64,000 bases of DNA, from positions 105,647-169,646 of the forward strand of contig JAQGHU010000046.1 of NCBI GenBank assembly GCA_028291515.1. The letters are read 5' to 3'. The translations under genes were made by a program, and so were the position numbers. Source of the stretch: Schlesneria sp. (GTDB lineage: Bacteria; Planctomycetota; Planctomycetia; Planctomycetales; Planctomycetaceae). Positions 24,877-33,435 of the stretch are shown in pieces (position 1 is the stretch's first letter; each line of letters begins with the position of its first letter). A model generated the notes under the pieces. The model was given only the letters and a program-made list of their open reading frames with translations. It had not been told where the DNA came from and searched no databases.

Positions 24877-26100
24877 ATGGTCTGCAAATTCAGAGCGGCG
24901 CAACATGCCACCGTCAACGATAGTTTCGAGGTGTTCCACTGCGACCACTTCGGGACGAAATGCACGGAAGAGAATCAAGGACTATTGACGGTCTTGGGTG
25001 ATCCGTTGCCGGTGTGCGGCGGCTGCAAAGTTCGCGCCGAGATCGTTCCCGCCGAAGGGACCGGCACAAAATCAAAGTTCTGCTACTGGTCATGTGACAC
25101 CACACCGAACGGGGCCGCGATCATCAAGACGCTGGTTGCCAGTGCGAGAGCGGCCGGAGTCCAAGAAGACTTCCATGTGTTCGCAAATAGACCGGTCCCC
25201 GGCGCCACGGTTCACAGTCCCGGCAAACTGGACATCAAGTATCACATTTTCAAATGGCGGCTGTTGGCTCAACTGGCATCGCTCGACTACGAATACTTCG
25301 TTTGGCTGGATTCAGATAACTACTTCGTTCGCCATCCTGGCAACCTCAAGAATCTGATTTGCGGAAACGCGATGTGGTGCCAGTTGGAGAGCGAAACCAC
25401 GTCATCACAGGTCAACAAGGATTTGTGGTGGGGAATGCCTGTCGCTCGGTTCAATCAACTGCTGAGCGATCATGGCGTAACCGGAGAGAAGCGGTACAAC
25501 ACCAACGGCGGCATGTGGATCGTCAGGAAGGAAGCCATCGCGACGTTCGTTCGCGAGGCTCTGGCGTTCCATGCCGTCTGTGTCGGTCTCGGTTTCCATG
25601 AGACTCACGACGAAACCCCATTGGCCTGGTTGGGACAGCTTGAGCACATGAGCGGCTACGGCCCTTGGGTGGCTGACAAGCATCTGAACACGAACCCAGC
25701 GACCTGCGAGACATGGGCCTGTCAGTGGATGGGATCGGACCGACCGATTCCAGATGGGCATGCCTGGAGCGGCGAGGACTACATGACTGGAGAGAAGCGG
25801 ACATGCAACCCGGCCATCGTCCACGCGATGAGATCAAAGAAGGCGATGGCAAACGCGAGCAAGCCCCCAGCGGGATTCGCGCCGTGTGCCAAGTTGCACG
25901 AGGTCAAGCGAACCGACGAATGCGAGATCTGCGGATCGGCTGCAGGCGCAAAGGGAGTGATGGTCGATGTCCGCTGCTGCGAAGAGTTCGAGGAATGCGC
26001 CTCGGCTCGCTACAAGCAACTTAGCATCCATCAGCCGCAGGTCTGCAATCGTGCCTGCCCTGAATTCGTCGACAAGAATGCATTGGTGCAGCTTTCCTAG
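24877..26100 (+). CDS. GT-A-type glycosyltransferase with Cys-rich ends
   Basis: 407 residues. The catalytic core has the D-x-D signature WLDSDNYF at about residues 143-150, FKWRLLAQLASLDYEYFVW before it, and a later NTNGGMWIVRKEA. The N-terminus carries a CDHFGTKCT motif and the C-terminus a CEICG ... CCEEFEECASARY cluster; both are Cys-rich. It would transfer a sugar from a nucleotide donor, perhaps to the poly-serine protein encoded upstream (inference; Ser-rich tracts are classic O-glycan acceptors). A similar fold starts element C's last ORF. Confidence 0.75.
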   Translation: MVCKFRAAQHATVNDSFEVFHCDHFGTKCTEENQGLLTVLGDPLPVCGGCKVRAEIVPAEGTGTKSKFCYWSCDTTPNGAAIIKTLVASARAAGVQEDFHVFANRPVPGATVHSPGKLDIKYHIFKWRLLAQLASLDYEYFVWLDSDNYFVRHPGNLKNLICGNAMWCQLESETTSSQVNKDLWWGMPVARFNQLLSDHGVTGEKRYNTNGGMWIVRKEAIATFVREALAFHAVCVGLGFHETHDETPLAWLGQLEHMSGYGPWVADKHLNTNPATCETWACQWMGSDRPIPDGHAWSGEDYMTGEKRTCNPAIVHAMRSKKAMANASKPPAGFAPCAKLHEVKRTDECEICGSAAGAKGVMVDVRCCEEFEECASARYKQLSIHQPQVCNRACPEFVDKNALVQLS

Positions 26101-26441
26101 CTCTTTCGTCGCTTCAAAACCGGCTTGTTCCGAATCCCATCGGGAGCATCGTATTCCGCGAATGTCTCGGTGGGCATTTCGGGCGAGTCAGAAACTGATG
26201 GCGACCTGCCTTTCATCTCCAGCAAGGTCAACACGATCCAGTTGAGCGACTGAAGCACGCCGAATGAAACAAGCGATTGAGCGAGGATCGTGAAGCCAGC
26301 AATCAGCAGCGTGATTGAGTTCGCTCGGTTGGCTTCAAACTGAGAACCACCAAGCAGGACGAGGATGATGCCGACAATCCCAGCGAGTACACATAACACC
26401 CCGCCAAAGCTCAGTAGTCCGCAGAATCCTGGTCGTTCCAT
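26097..26441 (-). CDS. Small two-pass membrane protein
   Basis: 114 residues from ATG 26441 (GGGAG upstream). Two hydrophobic segments (about residues 10-30, and 45-70) and a basic C-terminal tail ending KPVLKRRKS. Convergent with the glycosyltransferase; their stop codons overlap at CTAG. Function unknown. Confidence 0.55.
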   Translation of the reverse strand: MERPGFCGLLSFGGVLCVLAGIVGIILVLLGGSQFEANRANSITLLIAGFTILAQSLVSFGVLQSLNWIVLTLLEMKGRSPSVSDSPEMPTETFAEYDAPDGIRNKPVLKRRKS

Positions 26442-26823
26442 GCTGGCATCTCCCAAAGTGGCCCATTTTTCGAGGATGGCAGAGCGTACAGCGATCTGCG
26501 AACTGTTCACAAGCAAAAACGGTTCGCGAGGATCGCGCCTGCCGAACGATTGAGGCGTCTCGCGACCAACGGGGGCGGGTGGCTGACCGACGCGGGAGAC
26601 ACGAAGCTACGCATTCGATCCTGGCCGGTTTGCTATTGGGGAAGTGACAAGAAGGCCTTTGATCCGATCGTAGCGATCGTGCCTGTAACGCAGTCTATAT
26701 CTTCTGTCACACACCAAAACAGAACGAATTTCGAGCCGCAACTCAAAAACAGTCGTATCAGGTCAATGAAGTGGCAAAATACTTCACATCAATGATTCGA
26801 CATCTAAATACGAGAATTGCGCT
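26442..26823. other. Intergenic region
   Basis: About 380 bp between divergent genes. One open frame on the plus strand (26550-26795) has a composition unlike a protein. Contains the promoters for both directions, presumably, but no clear -35/-10 pair. I see no gene. Confidence 0.5.
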
Positions 26824-27876
26824 ATGAATTTGGCCCACATCGATATCCAGCGCGTAATTGTGCATGAGGTAATAAAGCCAAGCCAAAGTGCGGAGCGGCC
26901 GCCAATTTTTAGTACGACATTGGTCGCACTGGATGCACCAGGGAAGACATTGGTCGCGAAACGGCTTGTGGACACTGTCTCAACGGGAAGTGGCAGTGTA
27001 GACGTTGATGTCGATGATGACTCGCAGGGAAGCACCTTTGACAATACAACTCGTATGATGGACCAGACTGATGCTGTCTTTATCGAGATATCGACGACGC
27101 TCGCCAAAGCTTTGGCGGACGCGCAGACAGCAGGCAGCATCAAGTCAGGGGTCGCACTCTTTGTTCAAGGTGAATGCAGAGTAGATGGAAATCAGGCTCG
27201 GTTCATGGCGATTATTAAAGCGGACGCCGATCAGGCGTTGGTTCGGCGGGCGACGGCCGAAGGCATCGATCTCTCTTTTGTTGGTGAGACATTTTTGGGT
27301 GCCGCACAAAGGCTAATCAAAATCGCCTTCTTCTTCGAACGCATCGCGCCTGAGAAAGAGAGAGAGCGGCGGATACCAGCGGAATTCAATATCAAGGTCT
27401 TCGATCACTTAATGCAAGCGCCGGGGGGCGACGCTGCCGTATACTTCTACGACACGTTCTTGGGGTGTCGCATTTCTCAGGATGCGGCTCGAAAGACAAA
27501 GAATTTCTACGACATTGCTCGGGAATTCATCCAATCAATGGAAATCCCACCGGAGGAGAAATTAGAGAAATATGCGGATCTTGGTTCCTACATGCGCAAC
27601 AATCAAAGGACGATCAACCCGAAGACATTTGCAGCGGACCACCTATCTGATGATGAACGCGATCCTTTCATTAACCTTTGCAGGAACCAAAGGCTGAGCA
27701 GCGCTTTCACAAAAGACACTTCATTAGTCAAATCGCGGCTGACACAACTCAAGATGCGATTCTCTTCGAGCGTTACAATTTCTGCACCTCAAGAGAAGTG
27801 GAGAGAATCCATAAAGGTTATGGGGACAGTGGATGGCTGGACGACAATAATGATTCTGGGTGAGATCGAGGGTTAA
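26824..27876 (+). CDS. Nucleoid-associated protein NA37 (NdpA family)
   Basis: 350 residues. Features of the 37-kDa nucleoid-associated/NdpA family (PF04245): IDIQRVIVHEVIK at the start, ALFVQGECRVDGNQARFMAI, LSFVGETFLGAAQRLIKIAFF and FFDTFLGCRIS-like YFYDTFLGCRIS. NdpA binds DNA with loose specificity. Here the gene directly precedes a RelA/SpoT-domain gene with only one base between stop and start, an unusual pairing. Its own function in this setting is unknown. Confidence 0.75.
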   Translation: MNLAHIDIQRVIVHEVIKPSQSAERPPIFSTTLVALDAPGKTLVAKRLVDTVSTGSGSVDVDVDDDSQGSTFDNTTRMMDQTDAVFIEISTTLAKALADAQTAGSIKSGVALFVQGECRVDGNQARFMAIIKADADQALVRRATAEGIDLSFVGETFLGAAQRLIKIAFFFERIAPEKERERRIPAEFNIKVFDHLMQAPGGDAAVYFYDTFLGCRISQDAARKTKNFYDIAREFIQSMEIPPEEKLEKYADLGSYMRNNQRTINPKTFAADHLSDDERDPFINLCRNQRLSSAFTKDTSLVKSRLTQLKMRFSSSVTISAPQEKWRESIKVMGTVDGWTTIMILGEIEG

Positions 27877-27877
27877 T

Positions 27878-28876
27878 GTGAACGAGCATGAACTGCAACA
27901 GGAGTTCGAGAGGCGTCGCCCGGCGTTACACGCATTGGGCGATATGGTCGTGCAGTTTGTGCTGACCGAATTGGCGAGCGAACTGAAGCCTCCAATGACG
28001 GTGGGTAAATTCCTCCAAATCCCCCCAAAACCACGAGTCAAGGAAATGGATTCGTTTCTTGAGAAGGTGCTTCGAAAGGAAAAGAAGGATCCGTTCAATG
28101 AGATCAATGATCTAGTTGGCGTTAGGTTCGTTGTATTGCTTCTGGAAGACATCGATCGCATTGGAGCGATTGTGAAACGCGGGTCATGGCACTGGCAGAA
28201 AGACCGTGACTTTGAAAGCGAACGACTTTCCAATCCTGATTATTTTGCATACCAATCTGACCACTTCGTGATCCGAACGACAAAAGAAGGCGTATTCAAT
28301 GACACGACCATCCCGGTCGATCTAACTTGCGAAATCCAGATCCGAACTATTCTGCAGCATGCATACGCAGAAATGGCGCATAGCAGCGATTACAAGCCCT
28401 CGGTGATACTCCCCGATGATGATCAGCGAAGAATCAAACGAGCGTTGGCTAAAGGATCTGCGCTAATTGAGACGACCGATGAGGTGTTCCGCGAAATCAA
28501 GAAACGGTTGCATGATTACGGCAAGAGTGTCGAGGCCCTCCTTCAGCGATCTAGTGAGCTGTATGATTTGATCACCGGACAGTCATCTCGTCCGGATACG
28601 CCGCTGTCTGCGATGATCGTCGAAACCTATCGGGATCTGCTAACGACGATCACGCCGGACGACATCGATGTATGGGTGAAATCCATCCCGACGCTGGGCG
28701 ATGATTTGGAAGCAAAGCGACGAGAATCTGTCTTCTTTCGTGATGCGATCGTAGTACTGCTCGGGGTGTTGATATCGCGACATGAATCAATCGTGCCGAC
28801 CCGCTGGCCGATCGACGCGAGTTACTTGGAACAGGTCTATACGCTGCTGGGAATTGCAGGCGCTGACTATTTTTGA
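27878..28876 (+). CDS. RelA/SpoT-type (p)ppGpp synthetase domain protein
   Basis: 332 residues from GTG 27878 (GAGG upstream; GTG 27860 is the alternative). Motifs of the synthetase domain are intact: RVKEMDSFLEKVLRK, INDLVGVRFVVLLL, YQSDHFVIRTT and CEIQIRTILQHAYAEMAHSSDYK. No HD hydrolase, TGS or ACT domain is seen, so it would be a stand-alone synthetase such as a small alarmone synthetase or toxSAS, but longer because of an extra helical C-terminal half. Coupled to the NA37 gene. Unhindered synthesis could stop growth, so a toxin or abortive-infection role is possible. Confidence 0.8.
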   Translation: MNEHELQQEFERRRPALHALGDMVVQFVLTELASELKPPMTVGKFLQIPPKPRVKEMDSFLEKVLRKEKKDPFNEINDLVGVRFVVLLLEDIDRIGAIVKRGSWHWQKDRDFESERLSNPDYFAYQSDHFVIRTTKEGVFNDTTIPVDLTCEIQIRTILQHAYAEMAHSSDYKPSVILPDDDQRRIKRALAKGSALIETTDEVFREIKKRLHDYGKSVEALLQRSSELYDLITGQSSRPDTPLSAMIVETYRDLLTTITPDDIDVWVKSIPTLGDDLEAKRRESVFFRDAIVVLLGVLISRHESIVPTRWPIDASYLEQVYTLLGIAGADYF

Positions 28877-28883
28877 CACCCCC

Positions 28884-29291
28884 ATGCACACCTCCTTCCA
28901 CAGCTGGCGACGAAAGGCGGGGGCAGCCACGCTGGTGATGGCGTGTCTGCTATCGGTCGGGTGGATGCGAAGCTTGCAGAGTAACGATGTCTGCTCGTGC
29001 GGGATTGGTCGCGATCAGCATCAGTTCGAGTCTTCATACGAGTCCATCAATTGGTGGGCGTGCGATTCGGGACCTCACCTTCATGCGCTAGCTTGGAGCA
29101 GCAGCCTAAAAGATTACTTCCATGTTCCCATGGAGTTTGCGAGGAAGAGCGGAACTGGATTGATTGGGTTCAGGAACGTCGTGGCCGGCTCTCGAATACG
29201 AAGATGGACAATCCCCTACCGGGTTATCCTCATTCCGCTCTCCCTCACGTCTGCATACCTGATTCTCTGGAAGCCACGGAAGCGGGTGTGA
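28884..29291 (+). CDS. Planctomycete small membrane protein (MHTSFHSWRRKAG)
   Basis: 135 residues. A recognisable planctomycete family: basic start HSWRRKAGAATLVMACLLSV with first membrane helix, a soluble middle with WWACDSGPHLHALAWSS, and a second helix with VILIPLSLTSAYLILWKPRK. Function unknown. A broken copy lies at 38.55 and 40.06 kb. Confidence 0.65.
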   Translation: MHTSFHSWRRKAGAATLVMACLLSVGWMRSLQSNDVCSCGIGRDQHQFESSYESINWWACDSGPHLHALAWSSSLKDYFHVPMEFARKSGTGLIGFRNVVAGSRIRRWTIPYRVILIPLSLTSAYLILWKPRKRV

Positions 29292-29341
29292 GCGGATATC
29301 GAAACAGTACGGCCCCGGCGATATGCTAGGGCTTGCGGCGC

Positions 29342-29464
29342 GTGAACGAGTCAGAGCGTGAACGGCGCGCATTTTTGGATCTAGAAAAGGCGAATCTGCT
29401 CGACAAGTGGGAGGAGCAAGCCCGCCGTTTCGATGCGATCCTTGAGCGATGGGAGCGGCAATAA
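29342..29464 (+). CDS. 40-residue charged helical peptide
   Basis: From GTG 29342: NESERERRAFLDLEKANLLDKWEEQARRFDAILERWERQ; highly charged, a single amphipathic helix. It lies 50 bp after the membrane-protein gene. A small protein rather than noise because of its strong helical pattern; GTG start, no clear ribosome binding site. Confidence 0.4.
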   Translation: MNESERERRAFLDLEKANLLDKWEEQARRFDAILERWERQ

Positions 29465-29736
29465 GCACTTGCCCAACAGAATCAAAACCTGCCCAGCAGA
29501 ACGCGCGATGCCGCACCTGTTGACTCTTTTAAAACAGCCACTTTGAAAGCTGGCTGTCAAGTCGAGGTATCCTGCACCTCGCGCGCAGTGTTATCGGAAC
29601 AGTGCTACAGGCTAACGCCGACGATGGGCAAAACCGAAACAATAAACCGACAAGATGGTTGTGTTTGTTGATTGAGAACCTCAATATCGCCCCGCTCGCC
29701 CACTGCAGTAATCACGGCCGATTTTTGGAGCATTTT

Positions 29737-30585
29737 ATGAAAAAGTTCGTTGTTGTCAGTTTTGTGGCCACGGCGATATCGCTGCTTGTGTTCTCCGAAG
29801 TACCGTGTTCGGGCGAGTTAATACAGTCTGGATTCAATGACGTATCTGGGATCAACAGCAACAGCACAGTGAATTCTCCTTTCAATACCGGTAATGCTTC
29901 GCTCAATGGTCAAGGGACGGGGGAAGCCGGTTGGGCCGGCCCCTGGCACATGACTGTCGGCTCCGCAGTAGTGAATTCGTCAACAACATTCGAAGGAGAC
30001 GGGGCGGCAGCCTTCTTCCAAAACACTGCGGCCGCCGATCGCACACTGGCGATCGCACCAACTGACCTTTTCCGCGTTTCCTTCGAATTGTTGCTGCCTA
30101 CTGCCCCGTCTTTGGATGTGATTTTCCGCGATTACGACAGCCACATCCCCAGCATCTTCTCCGCAATTGCTGTGCAATGGTCGGTAGGATCGGATCTTCA
30201 AGTTAGTGTGCTGGACGGCGTTGAAGATTCGGTTCAGACTGGCGGCACTTATGCGGAGCCGACGGGAATATTTTTGTCAACCGGAGTCTGGCATGAAATG
30301 ACGACGATTATCGACCCGGTGAGTCGAACATGGACTATCGCAGTGGATGGAAAGATCTTTGTGCCAACCGATCCGCTCGGTTTTCGTGGCGTGCCGAAGA
30401 CGCTCGATTCCATCCAATTTCTGAATGAAAATGCCTCACCCAAAGGATCCTATATAGACGCCGTCACCATTGATACGAACAGCTTGCCATCAGTTCCGGA
30501 ACCTTCCGCCGGACTGCTGATGGCGTTGGGGCTGATCGCGTTTGCTGGCCGCAGTGTGTTCGGTATGGCCGGACGAATTTTCTAG
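29737..30585 (+). CDS. PEP-CTERM sorting domain protein
   Basis: 282 residues from ATG 29737. A Lys-Lys signal peptide (MKKFVVVSFVATAISLLVF) is followed by a secreted beta-rich domain resembling a lectin/concanavalin fold, and a C-terminal sorting tail: VPEPSAGLLMALGLIAFAG, a hydrophobic helix, then R-x-x-x-G-x-x-GRIF. PEP-CTERM proteins are cleaved by exosortase and exported to the outer surface. A surface role is certain only in outline; no enzyme motif is seen. Confidence 0.8.
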   Translation: MKKFVVVSFVATAISLLVFSEVPCSGELIQSGFNDVSGINSNSTVNSPFNTGNASLNGQGTGEAGWAGPWHMTVGSAVVNSSTTFEGDGAAAFFQNTAAADRTLAIAPTDLFRVSFELLLPTAPSLDVIFRDYDSHIPSIFSAIAVQWSVGSDLQVSVLDGVEDSVQTGGTYAEPTGIFLSTGVWHEMTTIIDPVSRTWTIAVDGKIFVPTDPLGFRGVPKTLDSIQFLNENASPKGSYIDAVTIDTNSLPSVPEPSAGLLMALGLIAFAGRSVFGMAGRIF

Positions 30586-30705
30586 AACCCCGACGATAAA
30601 TAGTCATCGCCGCTTGGCGGGAGTATTCGGACAGGTGTTTTAATATCGAAACTTCTCACTCGTTGCGATAGCCTGATCAGTCGAGTCTCGTTGACTCCCC
30701 CGAAG

Positions 30706-30741
30706 CCCTGCATGACGGTGGCCCGCCGTGCGGGGTTTCTT
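30706..30741 (+). terminator. Terminator-like hairpin
   Basis: CCCTGCA (30706-30712) pairs with TGCGGGG (30729-30735, one G-T pair) followed by TTTCTTCATT. Sits between the PEP-CTERM gene and the convergent thermonuclease. Confidence 0.5.
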
Positions 30742-31226
30742 CATTCCACAGACGCGGCCTTTACTTTCGCGGCCTTCCGGAACTCCCATGGCGGAATCGG
30801 ATCTTTGTCTGCCCACAATCCTCTCCGGGCCTGCCTCGCCTGCAGCTCTGCCCGTTCTAATTCCTTGGACTTCGAGTACTGGACATAGTGCCAAGCCATG
30901 CCCTCTTGAACCATCTCCAGATTGATGTGTCGACGCCCCAGCATCACTTCGCCGAGGATCCTGCCGTAGCGGTCCTTCTCTTTCCACTCAATCACTACCT
31001 GGTGGCCGGCAATCTTCTCGGTCAGCAGCTCCTTGCTCTTGGTCCCGAACGCCTGCTTTTTCTCAGGAGCGTCGATCCCCTGGAGACGGATCTTGTGCTG
31101 CACCTTGTCTGGGTCAAGGATCGTGATCGTATCACCGTCGGCAATACTCACCACTTTGCCGCGTAACTCCCCAGCGGTAGCGACGTGGGAAACCGCGAGC
31201 ACGGCACAAAACGCAATCCATCGCAT
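30741..31226 (-). CDS. Secreted thermonuclease (SNase fold)
   Basis: 161 residues from ATG 31226, giving a signal peptide MRWIAFCAVLAVSHVATA. Staphylococcal-nuclease motifs: VVSIADGDTITI, IRLQGIDAPE (Arg and Glu of the active site) and DRYGRILGEV (second Arg), WHYVQY. It cleaves DNA or RNA phosphodiester bonds with calcium. The enzyme would act in the periplasm or outside. A second copy lies at 41979. Confidence 0.85.
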   Translation of the reverse strand: MRWIAFCAVLAVSHVATAGELRGKVVSIADGDTITILDPDKVQHKIRLQGIDAPEKKQAFGTKSKELLTEKIAGHQVVIEWKEKDRYGRILGEVMLGRRHINLEMVQEGMAWHYVQYSKSKELERAELQARQARRGLWADKDPIPPWEFRKAAKVKAASVE

Positions 31227-31392
31227 TCGGCGAACCCCTTTGTCGGCCAAGTGGTGAGATCGAACCCAGAGATGTTAGCTGATGAGCCGTCGTGAGGTAC
31301 ATGCCAGTTGAAACTGGACTAGGCGCTCCGCTACTCTTTCTGATCCATAATCAGGCTACATGGGGACCCGGATGCATCGAACCGGTGGAAAT

Positions 31393-32181
31393 ATGAATCT
31401 CTGGGCAATTCCGCTGAGACTCTTGCTCACAACATTCCTGCCCCTCGTGACAATGCTGCTCTCTGGCTGCGGTCGTAGCCCTGTTCACATAATTCACGTT
31501 GCAAACTGGCACTGGATACCCAAAGAATCATTTGCCATCGATCTGAGACAGTCAGAGCCGGACCTTACTGACGCCCAAATTGATGAGAAGTATATGACGT
31601 TTCTAGACGACCTTGAATTTCTCCAGAAAGTGCAGTCCATACGCATCCGCAATGAAGCGACGAAGCACAACTTCCAATTAGGCAAACGTGCCGCATTCTA
31701 CGAGGGCGTCACGCCCGATAACCTGAAAGCTTTTGCTGAGGCAAACTCTCGGGTCAAGCGGGTTCACCAGCTCGAATCGGAACTCAACTCGTACGATGGT
31801 GACGAGACGGCGAAGGCAGAAGAGATTCGTCAAAAACTAAGAAAACTGATCCTTGAGTTGCGGGAGGAAAGGCTGCAACTTGGGGCCGTCGGCCAACTGA
31901 TCCGCGAAGGTAGTTTCGACTCTGTGTTACCCCTCGAATCGACGGCTACGCTGGATGCTGCCAACCCAGTGACTTCCGAAGGAAAAATCCAGTTTGACAC
32001 AGCGGCCGTGAAAGCCCGCGAAGTTGAGATGGCTCGACGAATTGCTGTGGGCGATCCTGTTGCAATCGTACTGTTGGGTGGAGACCACGATTTGACGGAA
32101 GCACTGAAGACCACCGGTCGACCGTTCACCTACGAACGTATCGAGACTCCGGCCTATAAAGAATTGGCAAATAAACCATGA
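31393..32181 (+). CDS. Lipoprotein, possibly TraB/ChaN-like
   Basis: 262 residues from ATG 31393; a lipoprotein signal with lipobox LLSGC (hydrophobic stretch LLLTTFLPLVTM). The mature part begins SPVHIIHVANWHWIPKE, has a long charged coiled coil near the middle and ends with VAIVLLGGDHDLTEAL, a pattern similar to TraB/ChaN metal-dependent proteins. Coupled to the small gene after it. Family call tentative. Confidence 0.5.
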   Translation: MNLWAIPLRLLLTTFLPLVTMLLSGCGRSPVHIIHVANWHWIPKESFAIDLRQSEPDLTDAQIDEKYMTFLDDLEFLQKVQSIRIRNEATKHNFQLGKRAAFYEGVTPDNLKAFAEANSRVKRVHQLESELNSYDGDETAKAEEIRQKLRKLILELREERLQLGAVGQLIREGSFDSVLPLESTATLDAANPVTSEGKIQFDTAAVKAREVEMARRIAVGDPVAIVLLGGDHDLTEALKTTGRPFTYERIETPAYKELANKP

Positions 32182-32435
32182 TTGTCTGGGCTACCATCGT
32201 CGTCGAGCAGTTGCACGGTCATTGGTCAGCCTGGTTCAAGAACGAGCCTGAGATCGGCTTCGGCGGGGAATGGCCATCGCAGGCGATCGAGCGGCTGTTG
32301 GATGCGCGCGATCGTGAGCTCTACAACACAAATGAGGTGTACACGATCGAAGATCAGGCGCGCGACGGGCATTTGGAATTCAGGATTCGAGTCGTCGGTG
32401 GAGATGATGAGTTTCCTAGACCGTCGATGAACTGA
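32178..32435 (+). CDS. Small hypothetical protein
   Basis: 85 residues; ATG overlaps the lipoprotein stop (ATGA). VWATIVVEQLHGHWSAWF, then an acidic helix EWPSQAIERLLDARDREL and a C-terminal beta segment. Function unknown; co-expressed with the lipoprotein gene. Confidence 0.5.
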   Translation: MIVWATIVVEQLHGHWSAWFKNEPEIGFGGEWPSQAIERLLDARDRELYNTNEVYTIEDQARDGHLEFRIRVVGGDDEFPRPSMN

Positions 32436-32461
32436 AGGTCACTCCTGCATAGGATGAAACG

Positions 32462-32851
32462 ATGCCCAAACGAGTTTGGCAAGCAGAGCGACCGAAGCTA
32501 CCACCCAAGCCGAAGGTGCCCGACGAGATCCGCGAGATGGTTGATCTCAAAGCAGCCCCGGTCGTCGCCATGTTGAAGAGACGTTATTGCAAGACGCCAG
32601 AAGTTCCTCGCTTCAACTGGCCTGAGGACCTCTTTACACGCTGGCATCGTGACGCCCTCTATTTCGTCGTCGTGATTCGAACTCCCCACGGACGTCCGCC
32701 AACCTTCGAAGCGCATGCGGCTCGGATGGAACATGTTGGCGGCGGCAAGTTCAATCTCGCCGTGCCGATGCGGAAAGGCTGGAATACGTTCATGAACAAC
32801 GCCACGCTGGAGGCCTGCTTGGAAGAGGTCAGCGAGTCGATTAGTTTTTGA
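32462..32851 (+). CDS. Hypothetical protein (duplicated family)
   Basis: 129 residues; basic N-terminus (PKRVWQAERPKLPPKPKV) then a compact domain VAMLKRRYCK, LFTRWHRDALYFVVVIRTPH and GWNTFMNNATLEACLEEV. A truncated copy of this domain lies at 37364-37615, so it belongs to a duplicating family on this element. Function unknown. Confidence 0.6.
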   Translation: MPKRVWQAERPKLPPKPKVPDEIREMVDLKAAPVVAMLKRRYCKTPEVPRFNWPEDLFTRWHRDALYFVVVIRTPHGRPPTFEAHAARMEHVGGGKFNLAVPMRKGWNTFMNNATLEACLEEVSESISF

Positions 32852-33375
32852 TGATAGTCGCCTGTTGGTCCTATTCGGACTTTTACGACCGCGAGAGAAA
32901 CCCTTTGTCAGATTCATCACAACCTCAGCGAGTCACAGATAAAACGACGGCGCGGCCGTTTGGTGTTTGGCTCTTCACAATTTGGGTGGCGGTCCTAGCC
33001 GGCTTGGTTCCCGGCGTTGTGATCGTTCTTGCCTATTCCAATTTGGAAACCAGAGACGCGCTCGGCCTGACGCCGGTTCATGTCACGCTTTCGGTCTTGC
33101 TGGCCGGAGCGATCATCGTCGCGGCTGGACTCGCGTGGTTGGGGAACAGAGTGGCGAGTTATGCATTCGTGGTCTTGGCCGTCATTCACTATGGCCTGAT
33201 TGCCTATAACAGCATGTGCTTTGTAAATGCGGGCCTGATAGACGATTCCCAAAAATGGGGGGTTATCGGTCGCGCCGTGCGAAACGTCATCTGGAGCGGC
33301 CTACTGATCTGGTACTTCGCACTCAGTCGGCTGACTGACAGATTCTATGATCGAGGAAGTCAATTGGCACCGTGA
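32851..33375 (+). CDS. Four-pass membrane protein
   Basis: 174 residues from ATG 32851, following the previous gene's stop. Four hydrophobic segments (about residues 35-60, 70-95, 100-125 and 140-160). An alternative TTG start near 32905 gives MSDSSQPQ. The first 80 bp (GAGAGAAACCCTTTGTCAGATTCATCAC) match 37620-37665, so this gene was also part of the duplicated unit. No family recognised. Confidence 0.55.
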   Translation: MIVACWSYSDFYDRERNPLSDSSQPQRVTDKTTARPFGVWLFTIWVAVLAGLVPGVVIVLAYSNLETRDALGLTPVHVTLSVLLAGAIIVAAGLAWLGNRVASYAFVVLAVIHYGLIAYNSMCFVNAGLIDDSQKWGVIGRAVRNVIWSGLLIWYFALSRLTDRFYDRGSQLAP

Positions 33376-33435
33376 AATAAGATCCAAATCCGATGAAACA
33401 AACTTCGACTGCTGCGTCGTAAAAATTGCTACACC

